From positions 186,001-250,000 of the forward strand of contig NZ_LHPC01000039.1 in assembly GCF_001297125.1 (NCBI RefSeq): 64,000 nt of DNA, in the 5' to 3' direction. Positions 44,752-53,148 of the stretch are shown here, one piece after another. Source of the stretch: Pseudomonas sp. RIT-PI-q (GTDB lineage: Bacteria > Pseudomonadota > Gammaproteobacteria > Pseudomonadales > Pseudomonadaceae). The translations under genes were made by a program, and so were the position numbers. Under the pieces are notes generated by a model, which saw nothing but the letters and a program-made list of their open reading frames with translations, searched no databases and was not told the origin of the DNA. Within the stretch, counting starts at the first letter, position 1. Each line of letters starts with the position of its first letter.

Positions 44752-44809
44752 CTGGGTATTGGTGCAGCCTAACCTGCTGCCTTAAATCTACAAAACACTG
44801 CAATGCTGC

Positions 44810-44909
44810 TGTAGGAGCAAGCTTGCTCGCGATGGTCGTCAACGATGACGCGGCAAGCCTGACACCTCGCGCCGATCTCTGGTTCATCGCGAGCAAGCTC
44901 GCTCCTACA
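44810..44909. repeat. REP inverted pair 2 between waaF and glnE
   Basis: TGTAGGAGCAAGCTTGCTCGCGA at 44810 and TCGCGAGCAAGCTCGCTCCTACA ending at 44909. The same outer flanks as pair 1 (CTACAAAACACTGCA at about 44788 and GTGGGTATTGG at about 44910) show that both derive from one unit, with the REP subtype since diverged. Confidence 0.9.
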
Positions 44910-44937
44910 GTGGGTATTGGGTGTTTCAATTTCCAGT

Positions 44938-47877
44938 TCAGCTTAGCCCCAGTTCGCGCCAGATCCGCAATACCTGCCGTCGTTCGTCCGCGAACTGGTC
45001 GCCTGGTATCACCCCGGCGTCCTTCTGCAAGGCCTGTCGGTGGGCGGCGGAGCGGTAGGCTTTATAGGCCTCGCGCAACAGGCTCGCGTCTTCGACGGGC
45101 ATCAGCCCTGCCTTTTCCAACTCTTCCAGAATGCGGATGTTGTCGGTCCAGCGCAGCAATGACGGGTGCGTTTGCGACCACGCCAGGGCCGCGTATTGCA
45201 CCATAAATTCAATATCGACGATACCTCCGGCGTCCTGCTTGAGATCGAACGGCGCCGTGGCCTCGAAGGCATTTGCCGCGGTGCCGGCCGCGGTGCTCTT
45301 GCTGCCGAGGTTATCGCGCATCTTGGCACGCATCTCGCTGACCTCCTGACGCAAGGTCGGCAGATCCCGGGCCTTGCCCAAAATCGCCGCGCGAACTTTC
45401 TCGAACGCCTGGCCGACGTCCTGACTGCCCACCAGCACCCGCGCCCGCACCAGGGCCTGATGCTCCCAGGTCCAGGCTTCGTTTTCCTGATACCGGGCAA
45501 ACGCCCCCAGCGAACTCACCAACAACCCCGACGCACCAGACGGTCGCAGGCGCATATCAACTTCATATAGCTGACCGGAGTTGGTCTGGGCCGTGAGCAA
45601 GTGAATGATCCGCTGCCCCAGCCGGGTGAAAAATTGCGCGCCGTCGATAGGTTTCGGCCCATCGGTTTCTGCCTGCGGATCACCGTCGTGGATAAACACC
45701 AGATCCAGGTCCGAACCATGCCCGAGTTCCAGACCGCCGACTTTCCCATAACCGACAATGATGAAGCCCGGATCGCACAAAGTGCCGTCAGTGCGCAGCG
45801 GCGTGCCGTATTTGGCCACGGTCTGGCGCCAGGCCAGGGCCAGGACCTGCTCGAGGATCGCTTCAGCAAGCCAGGTCAGGTAATCGCTGACTTTCATCAA
45901 CGGCAGGCTACCGGCGATTTCCGAAGCGGCGACCCGCAAGCGGTGCGCCAGTTTGAAATGGCGCAGGGCTTCCATCTGCTGCTCAAGATCGTCCTCGGGA
46001 ATCCGCGTCAAACGCTCGCGCAACTCGGCGGCCAGTTCCGGCGCCAGCGGCGGCTTGAACAAGCGGCCTTCGTTGAGCAATTCGTCGAGCAGCAGCGGGA
46101 AGCGGGTGATCTGCTCGGCGATCCACGGACTCGCGGCGCACAAGGTCAGCAAGCGTCGCAGCGCGCCGGGGTTCTCGGTCAGCAACACCAGGTATGCAGA
46201 ACGACGGGCCACCGCTTCAACCAGTGGCAGCACGCGCTCCAGCACCAGATCGGGGTTGGCGTGCTCCACGGCTTGCGCCAGCAAACGCGGAATAAAGGCA
46301 TCAAGGCGTTCGCGCCCCAGTCGCTGCATGGCGCGCAGTTGCGGGCTGCCGCGCAAGCTCGCCAAGGCTTTCAGCGCTTTGCTGGCATCAGCGAAACCGC
46401 CCTCCGCCAACTGACGACACGCGGCCTCTTCGTCCTGCGCCTCTTCCCACAGCGGCAGCCATTCACCGCCCACCACCACTTCGCTTTCGCTGCCTTCCTC
46501 TTCATCGGGATCGGCAATCACCTGGCCGAAGTGCCACGCCACGCGACCGCGCCAATACATCAGCCGTTCATGGAACGCCGCCCAATCATCAAAACCCAAC
46601 ATAAAGGCAATGCGCGCCTGATCCTGAGCGCCGTCCGGCAGCATCTGTGTCTGGCGGTCGGCTATGGCCTGGATGGCGTGTTCGGTGTAACGCAGGAATT
46701 CGTAGCCTTCGCGCAACTCGCTGATCACCGCCGGCGGCAGGTAACCCTGACCTTCGAGCGTGCTCAGCACTTTTAATAAAGGACGTTGCTGCAAACTCAG
46801 GTCACGACCACCGTGAATCAGCTGGAAGGCCTGGGCGATAAACTCAACCTCACGAATGCCACCGGAGCCGAGCTTGATGTTATCGGCCATGCCCTTGCGC
46901 CGGACTTCCTGCTGGATCAGCTGCTTCATGGTGCGCAGCGCTTCAATGGCCGAGAAGTCCAGGTAACGCCGGTAGACGAATGGCCGCAGCATTTCTTGCA
47001 GTTGCGCGCCAGCCACTTGATCGCCGGCCACCACCCGCGACTTGATCATCGCGTAGCGTTCCCAGTCACGGCCCTGATCCTGGTAATACTGCTCCAGCGC
47101 GTTGAAGCTCAGCACCAACGCGCCGGCCGAACCGTACGGCCGCAAGCGCATGTCGACGCGAAACACAAAGCCATCGACGGTCATCGGGTCCAGTGCCTTG
47201 ATCAGGCGCTGGCCGAGGCGAATGAAAAATTCCTGGTTATCCAGCGAGCGTTTCACACCGACGGTTTCGCCGCCCTCGGGGTACGCGAAAATCAGGTCGA
47301 TGTCCGACGAAAGATTCAGCTCGACCGCGCCGAGCTTGCCCATGCCGAGGATGACCATTTGCTGCGGCTCGCCGCTACGCCGGCCAGTGGGCACGCCGAA
47401 CTGTTGGCAATGCCGCGAATACAACCACTGATAGGCCTGATCGATGCTCGCATCGGCCATGTCCGAGAGGTCGCGGCAGGTCTGTACCAGGTCGGCCTGG
47501 CGGGTCAGGTCGCGCCAGATGATCCGCACCTGGTGGCGTGCGCGCTGGCGACGCAGAGCCCGACCGAGCTCGTCGTCGGTTTCTGCCGTGCTTACCGCAG
47601 CGGCAATCTGTGCGCACAACTCGTCGGGCGCAAAGCTGCGGTCCAGTTCGCCGGACTGCACCAGCGCAAGCAGCATCAAAGGGTCACGCACACTCTGTTC
47701 AATCACGAAGTCGCTGGCAGCAGTGACGCGGGCGAATTGCGCCCAGCGTTCAGGCGTCCAGCTGGACAGGCCATGGTCATCCTCAAGCGCCGCGACCGCT
47801 GCGCGGAACGACTGCTCGGCACGGGTGACAAACGGCAGGAGAATGCCGGGCAGTTGGGCAAGCGAAGGGAGGCTCAT
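44938..47877 (-). CDS. glnE: glutamine synthetase adenylyltransferase / adenylyl-removing enzyme
   Basis: GlnE attaches AMP to glutamine synthetase when nitrogen is plentiful and removes it when nitrogen is scarce, under control of PII. The 979-residue protein has two nucleotidyltransferase domains: the N-terminal adenylyl-removase site LGAVELNLSSDIDLIFAYPE (about residues 175-195) and the C-terminal adenylyltransferase site LGHGSDLDLVFIHDGD (about 707-722), each with the DxD metal ligands. Four-helix bundle regulatory segments lie between and after. It is divergent from aceE and ends 350 bases before waaF. Confidence 0.96.
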   Translation of the reverse strand: MSLPSLAQLPGILLPFVTRAEQSFRAAVAALEDDHGLSSWTPERWAQFARVTAASDFVIEQSVRDPLMLLALVQSGELDRSFAPDELCAQIAAAVSTAETDDELGRALRRQRARHQVRIIWRDLTRQADLVQTCRDLSDMADASIDQAYQWLYSRHCQQFGVPTGRRSGEPQQMVILGMGKLGAVELNLSSDIDLIFAYPEGGETVGVKRSLDNQEFFIRLGQRLIKALDPMTVDGFVFRVDMRLRPYGSAGALVLSFNALEQYYQDQGRDWERYAMIKSRVVAGDQVAGAQLQEMLRPFVYRRYLDFSAIEALRTMKQLIQQEVRRKGMADNIKLGSGGIREVEFIAQAFQLIHGGRDLSLQQRPLLKVLSTLEGQGYLPPAVISELREGYEFLRYTEHAIQAIADRQTQMLPDGAQDQARIAFMLGFDDWAAFHERLMYWRGRVAWHFGQVIADPDEEEGSESEVVVGGEWLPLWEEAQDEEAACRQLAEGGFADASKALKALASLRGSPQLRAMQRLGRERLDAFIPRLLAQAVEHANPDLVLERVLPLVEAVARRSAYLVLLTENPGALRRLLTLCAASPWIAEQITRFPLLLDELLNEGRLFKPPLAPELAAELRERLTRIPEDDLEQQMEALRHFKLAHRLRVAASEIAGSLPLMKVSDYLTWLAEAILEQVLALAWRQTVAKYGTPLRTDGTLCDPGFIIVGYGKVGGLELGHGSDLDLVFIHDGDPQAETDGPKPIDGAQFFTRLGQRIIHLLTAQTNSGQLYEVDMRLRPSGASGLLVSSLGAFARYQENEAWTWEHQALVRARVLVGSQDVGQAFEKVRAAILGKARDLPTLRQEVSEMRAKMRDNLGSKSTAAGTAANAFEATAPFDLKQDAGGIVDIEFMVQYAALAWSQTHPSLLRWTDNIRILEELEKAGLMPVEDASLLREAYKAYRSAAHRQALQKDAGVIPGDQFADERRQVLRIWRELGLS

Positions 47878-48083
47878 GGTCTATCCTTGATCGGCGTATA
47901 GAGGGCTGCATGTAGTGATTCTGCAAAAAGCACTACGTGATCGACTGTCGAACAAAGGTTAGAAATAGCTGAAATTTCTCTATTTTTGGCAGACAGCATC
48001 AAGCTTTCACCTTTTCTGGTTGGCAAAAGACCAACCTTAACGATTATTCTCACAACGCAGCTGGAGGCCACAAGCCGCTCATC

Positions 48084-48098
48084 TGTAGTTTTACTACT
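48084..48098. promoter_or_regulatory. HexR-like operator 1 upstream of aceE
   Basis: TGTAGTTTTACTACT is a palindrome (TGTAGT-TTT-ACTAC) with one imperfect end. It resembles sites bound by HexR (RpiR family), the KDPG-responsive regulator of central carbon genes in pseudomonads. It lies 163 bases before the aceE start, with AT-rich TATATACAT just after, which may hold the -10 of the aceE promoter. Confidence 0.5.
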
Positions 48099-48135
48099 CG
48101 TATATACATTCGAAAGGCTGAAATGCCCGAAGATT

Positions 48136-48150
48136 TGTAGTAAAACTACA
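48136..48150. promoter_or_regulatory. HexR-like operator 2 upstream of aceE
   Basis: TGTAGTAAAACTACA is a perfect 15-base palindrome and close to the published HexR consensus as I remember it. Its centre is 52 bases from operator 1, five helical turns, so both would face the same side of DNA. The rest of the 47878-48260 gap shows no further clear element. Confidence 0.55.
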
Positions 48151-48260
48151 CGCCGCCGGAACAACCTCTCGGCAATCCAAGAATTTATATCGTCTGCCCA
48201 CAAGGCCAGTCGCAAACTCAGGCAACCGATTCTGGAAGCCTTTCCGCCCTGGAGCAAGCC

Positions 48261-50906
48261 ATGCAAGACCTCGATCCCGTCGAAACCCAGGAATGGCTGG
48301 ACGCCCTGGAATCGGTTCTCGACAAAGAAGGCGAAGACCGTGCTCACTATCTGATGACCCGTATGGGCGAACTCGCAACCCGCAGCGGTTCGCAATTGCC
48401 TTACGCCATCACCACGCCATATCGCAACACCATTCCCGTTACCCACGAAGCACGCATGCCTGGCGACCTGTTCATGGAACGCCGCATTCGCTCGTTGGTA
48501 CGCTGGAACGCGATGGCTATGGTGATGCGTACGAACCTGAAAGATTCTGACCTGGGCGGTCACATCTCCAGCTTCGCCTCCAGTGCAACCCTGTATGACA
48601 TCGGCTTCAACTACTTTTTCCAGGCCCCGACCGACGAACACGGCGGCGACCTGATCTACTTCCAGGGCCACACCTCGCCAGGCGTTTACGCCCGTGCGTT
48701 CATGGAAGGCCGCATCACCGAAGACCAGATGAACAACTTCCGCCAGGAAGTCGACGGCCAGGGCTTGTCGTCCTATCCGCACCCTTGGCTGATGCCTGAT
48801 TTCTGGCAGTTCCCGACCGTATCCATGGGTCTGGGCCCGATCCAGGCGATTTACCAGGCACGTTTCATGAAGTACCTGGAAGCCCGTGGCTTCATCCCGG
48901 AAGGCAAGCAAAAAGTCTGGTGCTTCCTGGGCGACGGCGAGTGCGACGAACCCGAATCCCTGGGCGCGATCTCGCTGGCTGGCCGCGAGAAGCTCGACAA
49001 CCTGATCTTCGTCATCAACTGCAACCTGCAGCGCCTCGATGGCCCGGTTCGCGGCAACGGCAAGATCATCCAGGAACTCGAAGGCGTGTTCCGTGGTGCT
49101 CAGTGGAACGTGACCAAAGTCATCTGGGGCCGTTTCTGGGACCCACTGCTGGCCAAAGACGTCGACGGCATCCTGCAACGTCGCATGGACGAAGTCATCG
49201 ACGGCGAGTACCAGAACTACAAAGCCAAAGACGGCGCGTTCGTGCGTGAGCACTTCTTCAACTCGCCAGAACTCAAGGCAATGGTTGCTGATCTGTCCGA
49301 CGACGAGATCTGGAAACTCAACCGTGGCGGCCACGACCCGTACAAGGTCTACGCGGCGTACCACGAAGCGGTCAACCACAAAGAACAACCGACTGTCATC
49401 CTGGCCAAGACCATCAAGGGTTATGGCACCGGTGCCGGCGAAGCGAAGAACACCGCGCACAACACCAAGAAGGTTGATGTTGAAAGCCTGAAGCTGTTCC
49501 GCGATCGTTTCGACATTCCAGTGCGCGACGAAGAGCTGGAAAACCTGCCGTTCTTCAAGCCAGAACCAAACAGCGCCGAAGCCCGCTACCTGAGCGAGCG
49601 TCGCACTGCACTGGGCGGCTTCGTGCCACAGCGTCGCGCAAAAAGCTTCAGCGTGCCGACCCCGTCGCTCGATACCCTCAAGGCCATCCTGGACGGCTCG
49701 GGCGACCGTGAAATTTCCACCACCATGGCGTTCGTGCGGATCCTCGCGCAACTGGTCAAGGACAAGGAAATCGGCCCGCGCATCGTTCCGATCATCCCGG
49801 ACGAAGCCCGTACCTTCGGTATGGAAGGCATGTTCCGCCAGTTGGGCATCTACTCGTCCGTCGGCCAGCTCTACGAGCCAGTCGATAAAGACCAGGTGAT
49901 GTTCTACAAGGAAGACAAGAAGGGCCAGATCCTCGAAGAAGGCATCAACGAAGCGGGCGCCATGAGCTCCTTCATCGCTGCCGGTACTTCGTACTCCAGC
50001 CACAACCAGCCAATGCTGCCGTTCTACATCTTCTACTCGATGTTCGGCTTCCAGCGTATCGGCGACCTCGCCTGGGCCGCTGGCGACAGCCGCACCCGTG
50101 GCTTCCTGATCGGCGGCACCGCCGGCCGGACCACGCTGAACGGCGAAGGCCTGCAACACGAAGACGGTCACAGCCACATCCTGGCTGCCACCATCCCGAA
50201 CTGCCGCACTTTTGATCCAACCTACGGCTACGAGCTGGCGGTGATCATTCAGGACGGCATGAAGAAGATGACCGAAGAGCAGCAGGACGTTTTCTACTAC
50301 ATCACCGTGATGAACGAGTCCTACCAGCAGCCAGCCATGCCGGCCGGCGCCCAGGAAGGCATCATCAAGGGCATGTACCTGCTCGAGGAAGACACCCGCG
50401 AAGCGGCGCACCACGTTCAGCTGATGGGCTCCGGCACCATCCTGCGTGAAGTCCGTGAAGCGGCGAAGATCCTGCGTGAAGAGTTCAACGTCGGCGCTGA
50501 CGTGTGGAGCGTTACCAGCTTCAACGAACTGCGTCGCGACGGCCTGGCCGTTGAGCGCAGCAACCGTCTGCACCCGGGCCAGAAGCCTAAACTGAGCTAC
50601 GTCGAAGAGTGCCTGAACGGCCGTAAAGGTCCGGTCATTGCCTCTACCGACTACATGAAGCTGTTCGCTGAGCAAATTCGTCAGTGGGTCCCGTCCAAGG
50701 AATTCAAAGTCCTGGGCACCGACGGTTTCGGCCGCAGTGACAGCCGCAAGAAGCTGCGTCACTTCTTCGAAGTCGACCGTCATTTCGTGGTGTTGGCAGC
50801 CCTGGAAGCCTTGGCTGACCGTGGTGATATCGAACCTAAGGTGGTCTCTGAAGCCATCGCCAAGTTCGGGATCAACCCGGAAAAACGCAACCCACTGGAC
50901 TGCTGA
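48261..50906 (+). CDS. aceE: pyruvate dehydrogenase E1 component, homodimeric
   Basis: AceE decarboxylates pyruvate using thiamine diphosphate and passes the acetyl group to lipoyl-AceF. The 881-residue length fits the homodimeric gammaproteobacterial E1. The thiamine-diphosphate motif runs from FLGDGECDEPES to the NLIFVINCNLQRLDG region; the N-terminus (TQEWLDALESVLDKEG) is the E2-binding segment. Also typical are GHTSPGVYARAFMEGR and the histidine loop of the active site. It starts 11 bases before aceF's start region and is preceded by two HexR-like palindromes. Codon use is that of a highly expressed gene. Confidence 0.97.
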   Translation: MQDLDPVETQEWLDALESVLDKEGEDRAHYLMTRMGELATRSGSQLPYAITTPYRNTIPVTHEARMPGDLFMERRIRSLVRWNAMAMVMRTNLKDSDLGGHISSFASSATLYDIGFNYFFQAPTDEHGGDLIYFQGHTSPGVYARAFMEGRITEDQMNNFRQEVDGQGLSSYPHPWLMPDFWQFPTVSMGLGPIQAIYQARFMKYLEARGFIPEGKQKVWCFLGDGECDEPESLGAISLAGREKLDNLIFVINCNLQRLDGPVRGNGKIIQELEGVFRGAQWNVTKVIWGRFWDPLLAKDVDGILQRRMDEVIDGEYQNYKAKDGAFVREHFFNSPELKAMVADLSDDEIWKLNRGGHDPYKVYAAYHEAVNHKEQPTVILAKTIKGYGTGAGEAKNTAHNTKKVDVESLKLFRDRFDIPVRDEELENLPFFKPEPNSAEARYLSERRTALGGFVPQRRAKSFSVPTPSLDTLKAILDGSGDREISTTMAFVRILAQLVKDKEIGPRIVPIIPDEARTFGMEGMFRQLGIYSSVGQLYEPVDKDQVMFYKEDKKGQILEEGINEAGAMSSFIAAGTSYSSHNQPMLPFYIFYSMFGFQRIGDLAWAAGDSRTRGFLIGGTAGRTTLNGEGLQHEDGHSHILAATIPNCRTFDPTYGYELAVIIQDGMKKMTEEQQDVFYYITVMNESYQQPAMPAGAQEGIIKGMYLLEEDTREAAHHVQLMGSGTILREVREAAKILREEFNVGADVWSVTSFNELRRDGLAVERSNRLHPGQKPKLSYVEECLNGRKGPVIASTDYMKLFAEQIRQWVPSKEFKVLGTDGFGRSDSRKKLRHFFEVDRHFVVLAALEALADRGDIEPKVVSEAIAKFGINPEKRNPLDC

Positions 50907-50917
50907 GGAGACACTCT

Positions 50918-52894
50918 GTGAGCGAACTCATTCGCGTACCTGACATCGGCAGCGGTGAAGGTGAAGTAATCGAACTATTTGTGAAGGTCGGCGACCGTGT
51001 CGAAGCCGACCAGAGCATCCTGACGCTTGAGTCGGACAAGGCGAGCATGGAAATTCCTGCTCCCAAGGCCGGCGTCGTCAAGAGCATCAAAGTGAAGCTG
51101 GGCGATCGCCTGAAAGAAGGCGACGAACTGCTGGAGCTGGAAGTCGAAGGTGCCGCTGCCCCGACCTCCGCACCGTCCCCTGCGGCTGCCGCTGCGCCAG
51201 CTGCCAAAGCTGAAGCAAAACCGGCCGCTGCTCCTGCCGCCGCTGCTCCCGCGCCAGCTGCTGCGCCTGCTGCCGCTTCGGTTCAGCAAGTGCACGTGCC
51301 GGATATCGGCTCTGCGGGCAAGGCCCAGATCATCGAGATCCAGGTCAAGGTCGGCGACACCGTCGAGGCTGACCAGTCGCTGATCACCCTGGAATCCGAC
51401 AAGGCCAGCATGGAAATTCCTTCGCCTGCCGCTGGCGTGGTCAAGAGCATCAGCGTCAAGCTCAACGACGAAGTCGGCACTGGCGACCTGATCCTGGACC
51501 TGGAAGTGGCAGGTGCTGCGGCACCGGCTGCTGCTGCTGCGCCAGCTCAGGCTGCTGCGCCTGCTGCCGCGGCACCTGCCGCTGCGGCTCCGGCTGCACC
51601 GGCTGCTGACACTGTTCAGGACATTCACGTCCCGGACATCGGTTCGGCAGGCAAGGCCAAGATCATCGAAGTCCTGGTCAAGGCCGGCGACACCGTTGAA
51701 GCCGACCAGTCGCTGATCACCCTGGAATCCGACAAGGCGAGCATGGAAATTCCATCGCCTGCCGCTGGCGTGGTGGAAAGCATTTCCATCAAGCTGGATG
51801 ACGAAGCCGGTACTGGCGCCCTGATCCTGAAGCTGAAAGCCAAAGGCGCTGCCCCGGCTGCGGCCCCGGCTCCGGCCGCTGCGGCTGCCGCACCGGGCGC
51901 CCCGGCTCCAGCCGCCGCTGCACCCGCTGCTCCGGCACCGGCCGCACCTGTTGCTGCTCCAGCCAAGCCTGGCGCCAAGGTTCACGCCGGCCCGGCTGTT
52001 CGCCAACTGGCCCGTGAATTCGGTGTCGAGCTGAACGCAGTCGGCGCAAGCGGTCCGCACGGTCGCATCTTGAAAGAAGACGTGCAGGTTTACGTCAAAG
52101 CCATGATGCAGAAGGCCAAGGAAGCACCGGCCGCCGCTGCTGGCGCAACCGGTGGCGCGGGCATCCCGCCGATTCCGGTCGTGGACTTCAGCCGCTTCGG
52201 TGAAACCGAAGAAGTGCCGATGACTCGCCTGATGCAAATCGGCGCGTCGAGCCTGCACCGCAGCTGGTTGAACATCCCGCACGTGACTCAGTTCGATTCG
52301 GCTGATATCACCGACCTGGAAGCGTTCCGTATCGCTCAGAAAGCCGTTGCAGAGAAGGCCGGCGTCAAGCTGACCATCCTGCCGCTGCTGCTCAAATCCT
52401 GCGCGCACCTGCTCAAGGAACTGCCGGACTTCAACAGTTCGCTGGCACCAAGCGGCAAGGCGATCATCCGCAAGAAGTACGTGAACATCGGCTTCGCCGT
52501 CGACACGCCTGAAGGCCTGCTCGTGCCGGTCATCAAAAACGTCGACCAGAAGAGCCTGTTGCAACTGGCCGCCGAAGCCGCCGTACTGGCAGCCAAAGCG
52601 CGCGACAAAAACCTCACCGCGGACGACATGCAAGGCGCCTGCTTCACCATTTCCAGCCTCGGCCACATCGGCGGCACCGGCTTCACGCCGATCGTCAACG
52701 CGCCGGAAGTGGCGATCCTCGGTGTTACCAAGGCAACCATCCAGCCAGTCTGGGACGGCAAAGCCTTCCAGCCGAAGCTGATGCTGCCACTGTCGCTGTC
52801 CTACGATCACCGTGTGATCAACGGCGCCGCTGCTGCACGCTTCACCAAGCGCCTGAGCGACCTGCTGGCGGACATCCGCACCATCCTGCTGTAA
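50918..52894 (+). CDS. aceF: pyruvate dehydrogenase E2 (dihydrolipoamide acetyltransferase), three lipoyl domains
   Basis: AceF forms the complex core and transfers acetyl groups to CoA. The 658-residue protein has three lipoyl domains, each with the lipoylated lysine in LESDKASMEIP (the first is K41; the others near 160 and 277), joined by long Ala/Pro linkers. The peripheral subunit-binding domain is around residues 355-390 (VRQLAREFGVELN) and the acetyltransferase domain follows, ending with SYDHRVINGAAAARF (His631). PAO1 AceF has two lipoyl domains as I recall. The GTG start is preceded by GAGGAG, 11 bases after aceE. Confidence 0.96.
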   Translation: MSELIRVPDIGSGEGEVIELFVKVGDRVEADQSILTLESDKASMEIPAPKAGVVKSIKVKLGDRLKEGDELLELEVEGAAAPTSAPSPAAAAAPAAKAEAKPAAAPAAAAPAPAAAPAAASVQQVHVPDIGSAGKAQIIEIQVKVGDTVEADQSLITLESDKASMEIPSPAAGVVKSISVKLNDEVGTGDLILDLEVAGAAAPAAAAAPAQAAAPAAAAPAAAAPAAPAADTVQDIHVPDIGSAGKAKIIEVLVKAGDTVEADQSLITLESDKASMEIPSPAAGVVESISIKLDDEAGTGALILKLKAKGAAPAAAPAPAAAAAAPGAPAPAAAAPAAPAPAAPVAAPAKPGAKVHAGPAVRQLAREFGVELNAVGASGPHGRILKEDVQVYVKAMMQKAKEAPAAAAGATGGAGIPPIPVVDFSRFGETEEVPMTRLMQIGASSLHRSWLNIPHVTQFDSADITDLEAFRIAQKAVAEKAGVKLTILPLLLKSCAHLLKELPDFNSSLAPSGKAIIRKKYVNIGFAVDTPEGLLVPVIKNVDQKSLLQLAAEAAVLAAKARDKNLTADDMQGACFTISSLGHIGGTGFTPIVNAPEVAILGVTKATIQPVWDGKAFQPKLMLPLSLSYDHRVINGAAAARFTKRLSDLLADIRTILL

Positions 52895-52902
52895 CCCCGG
52901 CC

Positions 52903-52924
52903 GGCCCTCCTTCACCGGAGGGCC
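52903..52924 (+). terminator. GC hairpin after aceF
   Basis: GGCCCTCC-TTCACC-GGAGGGCC is a perfect 8-bp stem that begins 8 bases after the aceF stop. It has no T-run and probably protects the 3' end or acts with the stronger terminator at 52967. Confidence 0.5.
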
Positions 52925-52966
52925 AGTCGCGTTCGACGTTTTCCGAGCGCCACGCTCGTACCTCAA

Positions 52967-52993
52967 CCCCGCCAATTTGGCGGGGCTTTTTTT
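52967..52993 (+). terminator. intrinsic terminator of aceEF
   Basis: CCCCGCCAATTTGGCGGGG forms a tight GC-rich stem followed by CTTTTTTTG. This is a classical Rho-independent terminator and should end the aceE-aceF transcript. Confidence 0.92.
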
Positions 52994-53148
52994 GCCTTGA
53001 ACAAAGCCACTTCCTACATGCTCGGCTGACATCGGCCACAACTCGAGTCCACTTCTGCGCAGTATTTTTTGCGGACTAATAACTAGGCTTAGTTCAAAGA
53101 TTAATAGATCTTTTGGGAGCACTATTTATTTAGCTGGCATTACTTCGA

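Noticed and set aside
44640..44920. Evenly spaced REP palindromes as a CRISPR array
   Set aside because: Only two inverted pairs with long differing centres; no constant repeat-spacer period and no cas genes.
47986..48354. 122-codon plus-strand frame upstream of aceE
   Set aside because: It spans both HexR-like operators and the aceE promoter, overlaps the aceE start out of frame and has no ribosome-binding site.
47874..50783. 969-codon minus-strand open frame opposite aceE
   Set aside because: The longest shadow in the window; it mirrors aceE codons exactly and has no family resemblance. aceE itself is certain.
51150..52070. Tandem repeats in aceF as a possible mobile or CRISPR-like array
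   Set aside because: The repeats are codons for lipoyl domains and Ala/Pro linkers in one intact reading frame.
50975..53122. 715-codon minus-strand open frame opposite aceF
   Set aside because: Its Ser/Arg/Gly repeats are the reverse of the Ala/Pro linkers of AceF, so it is not a real repeat protein.
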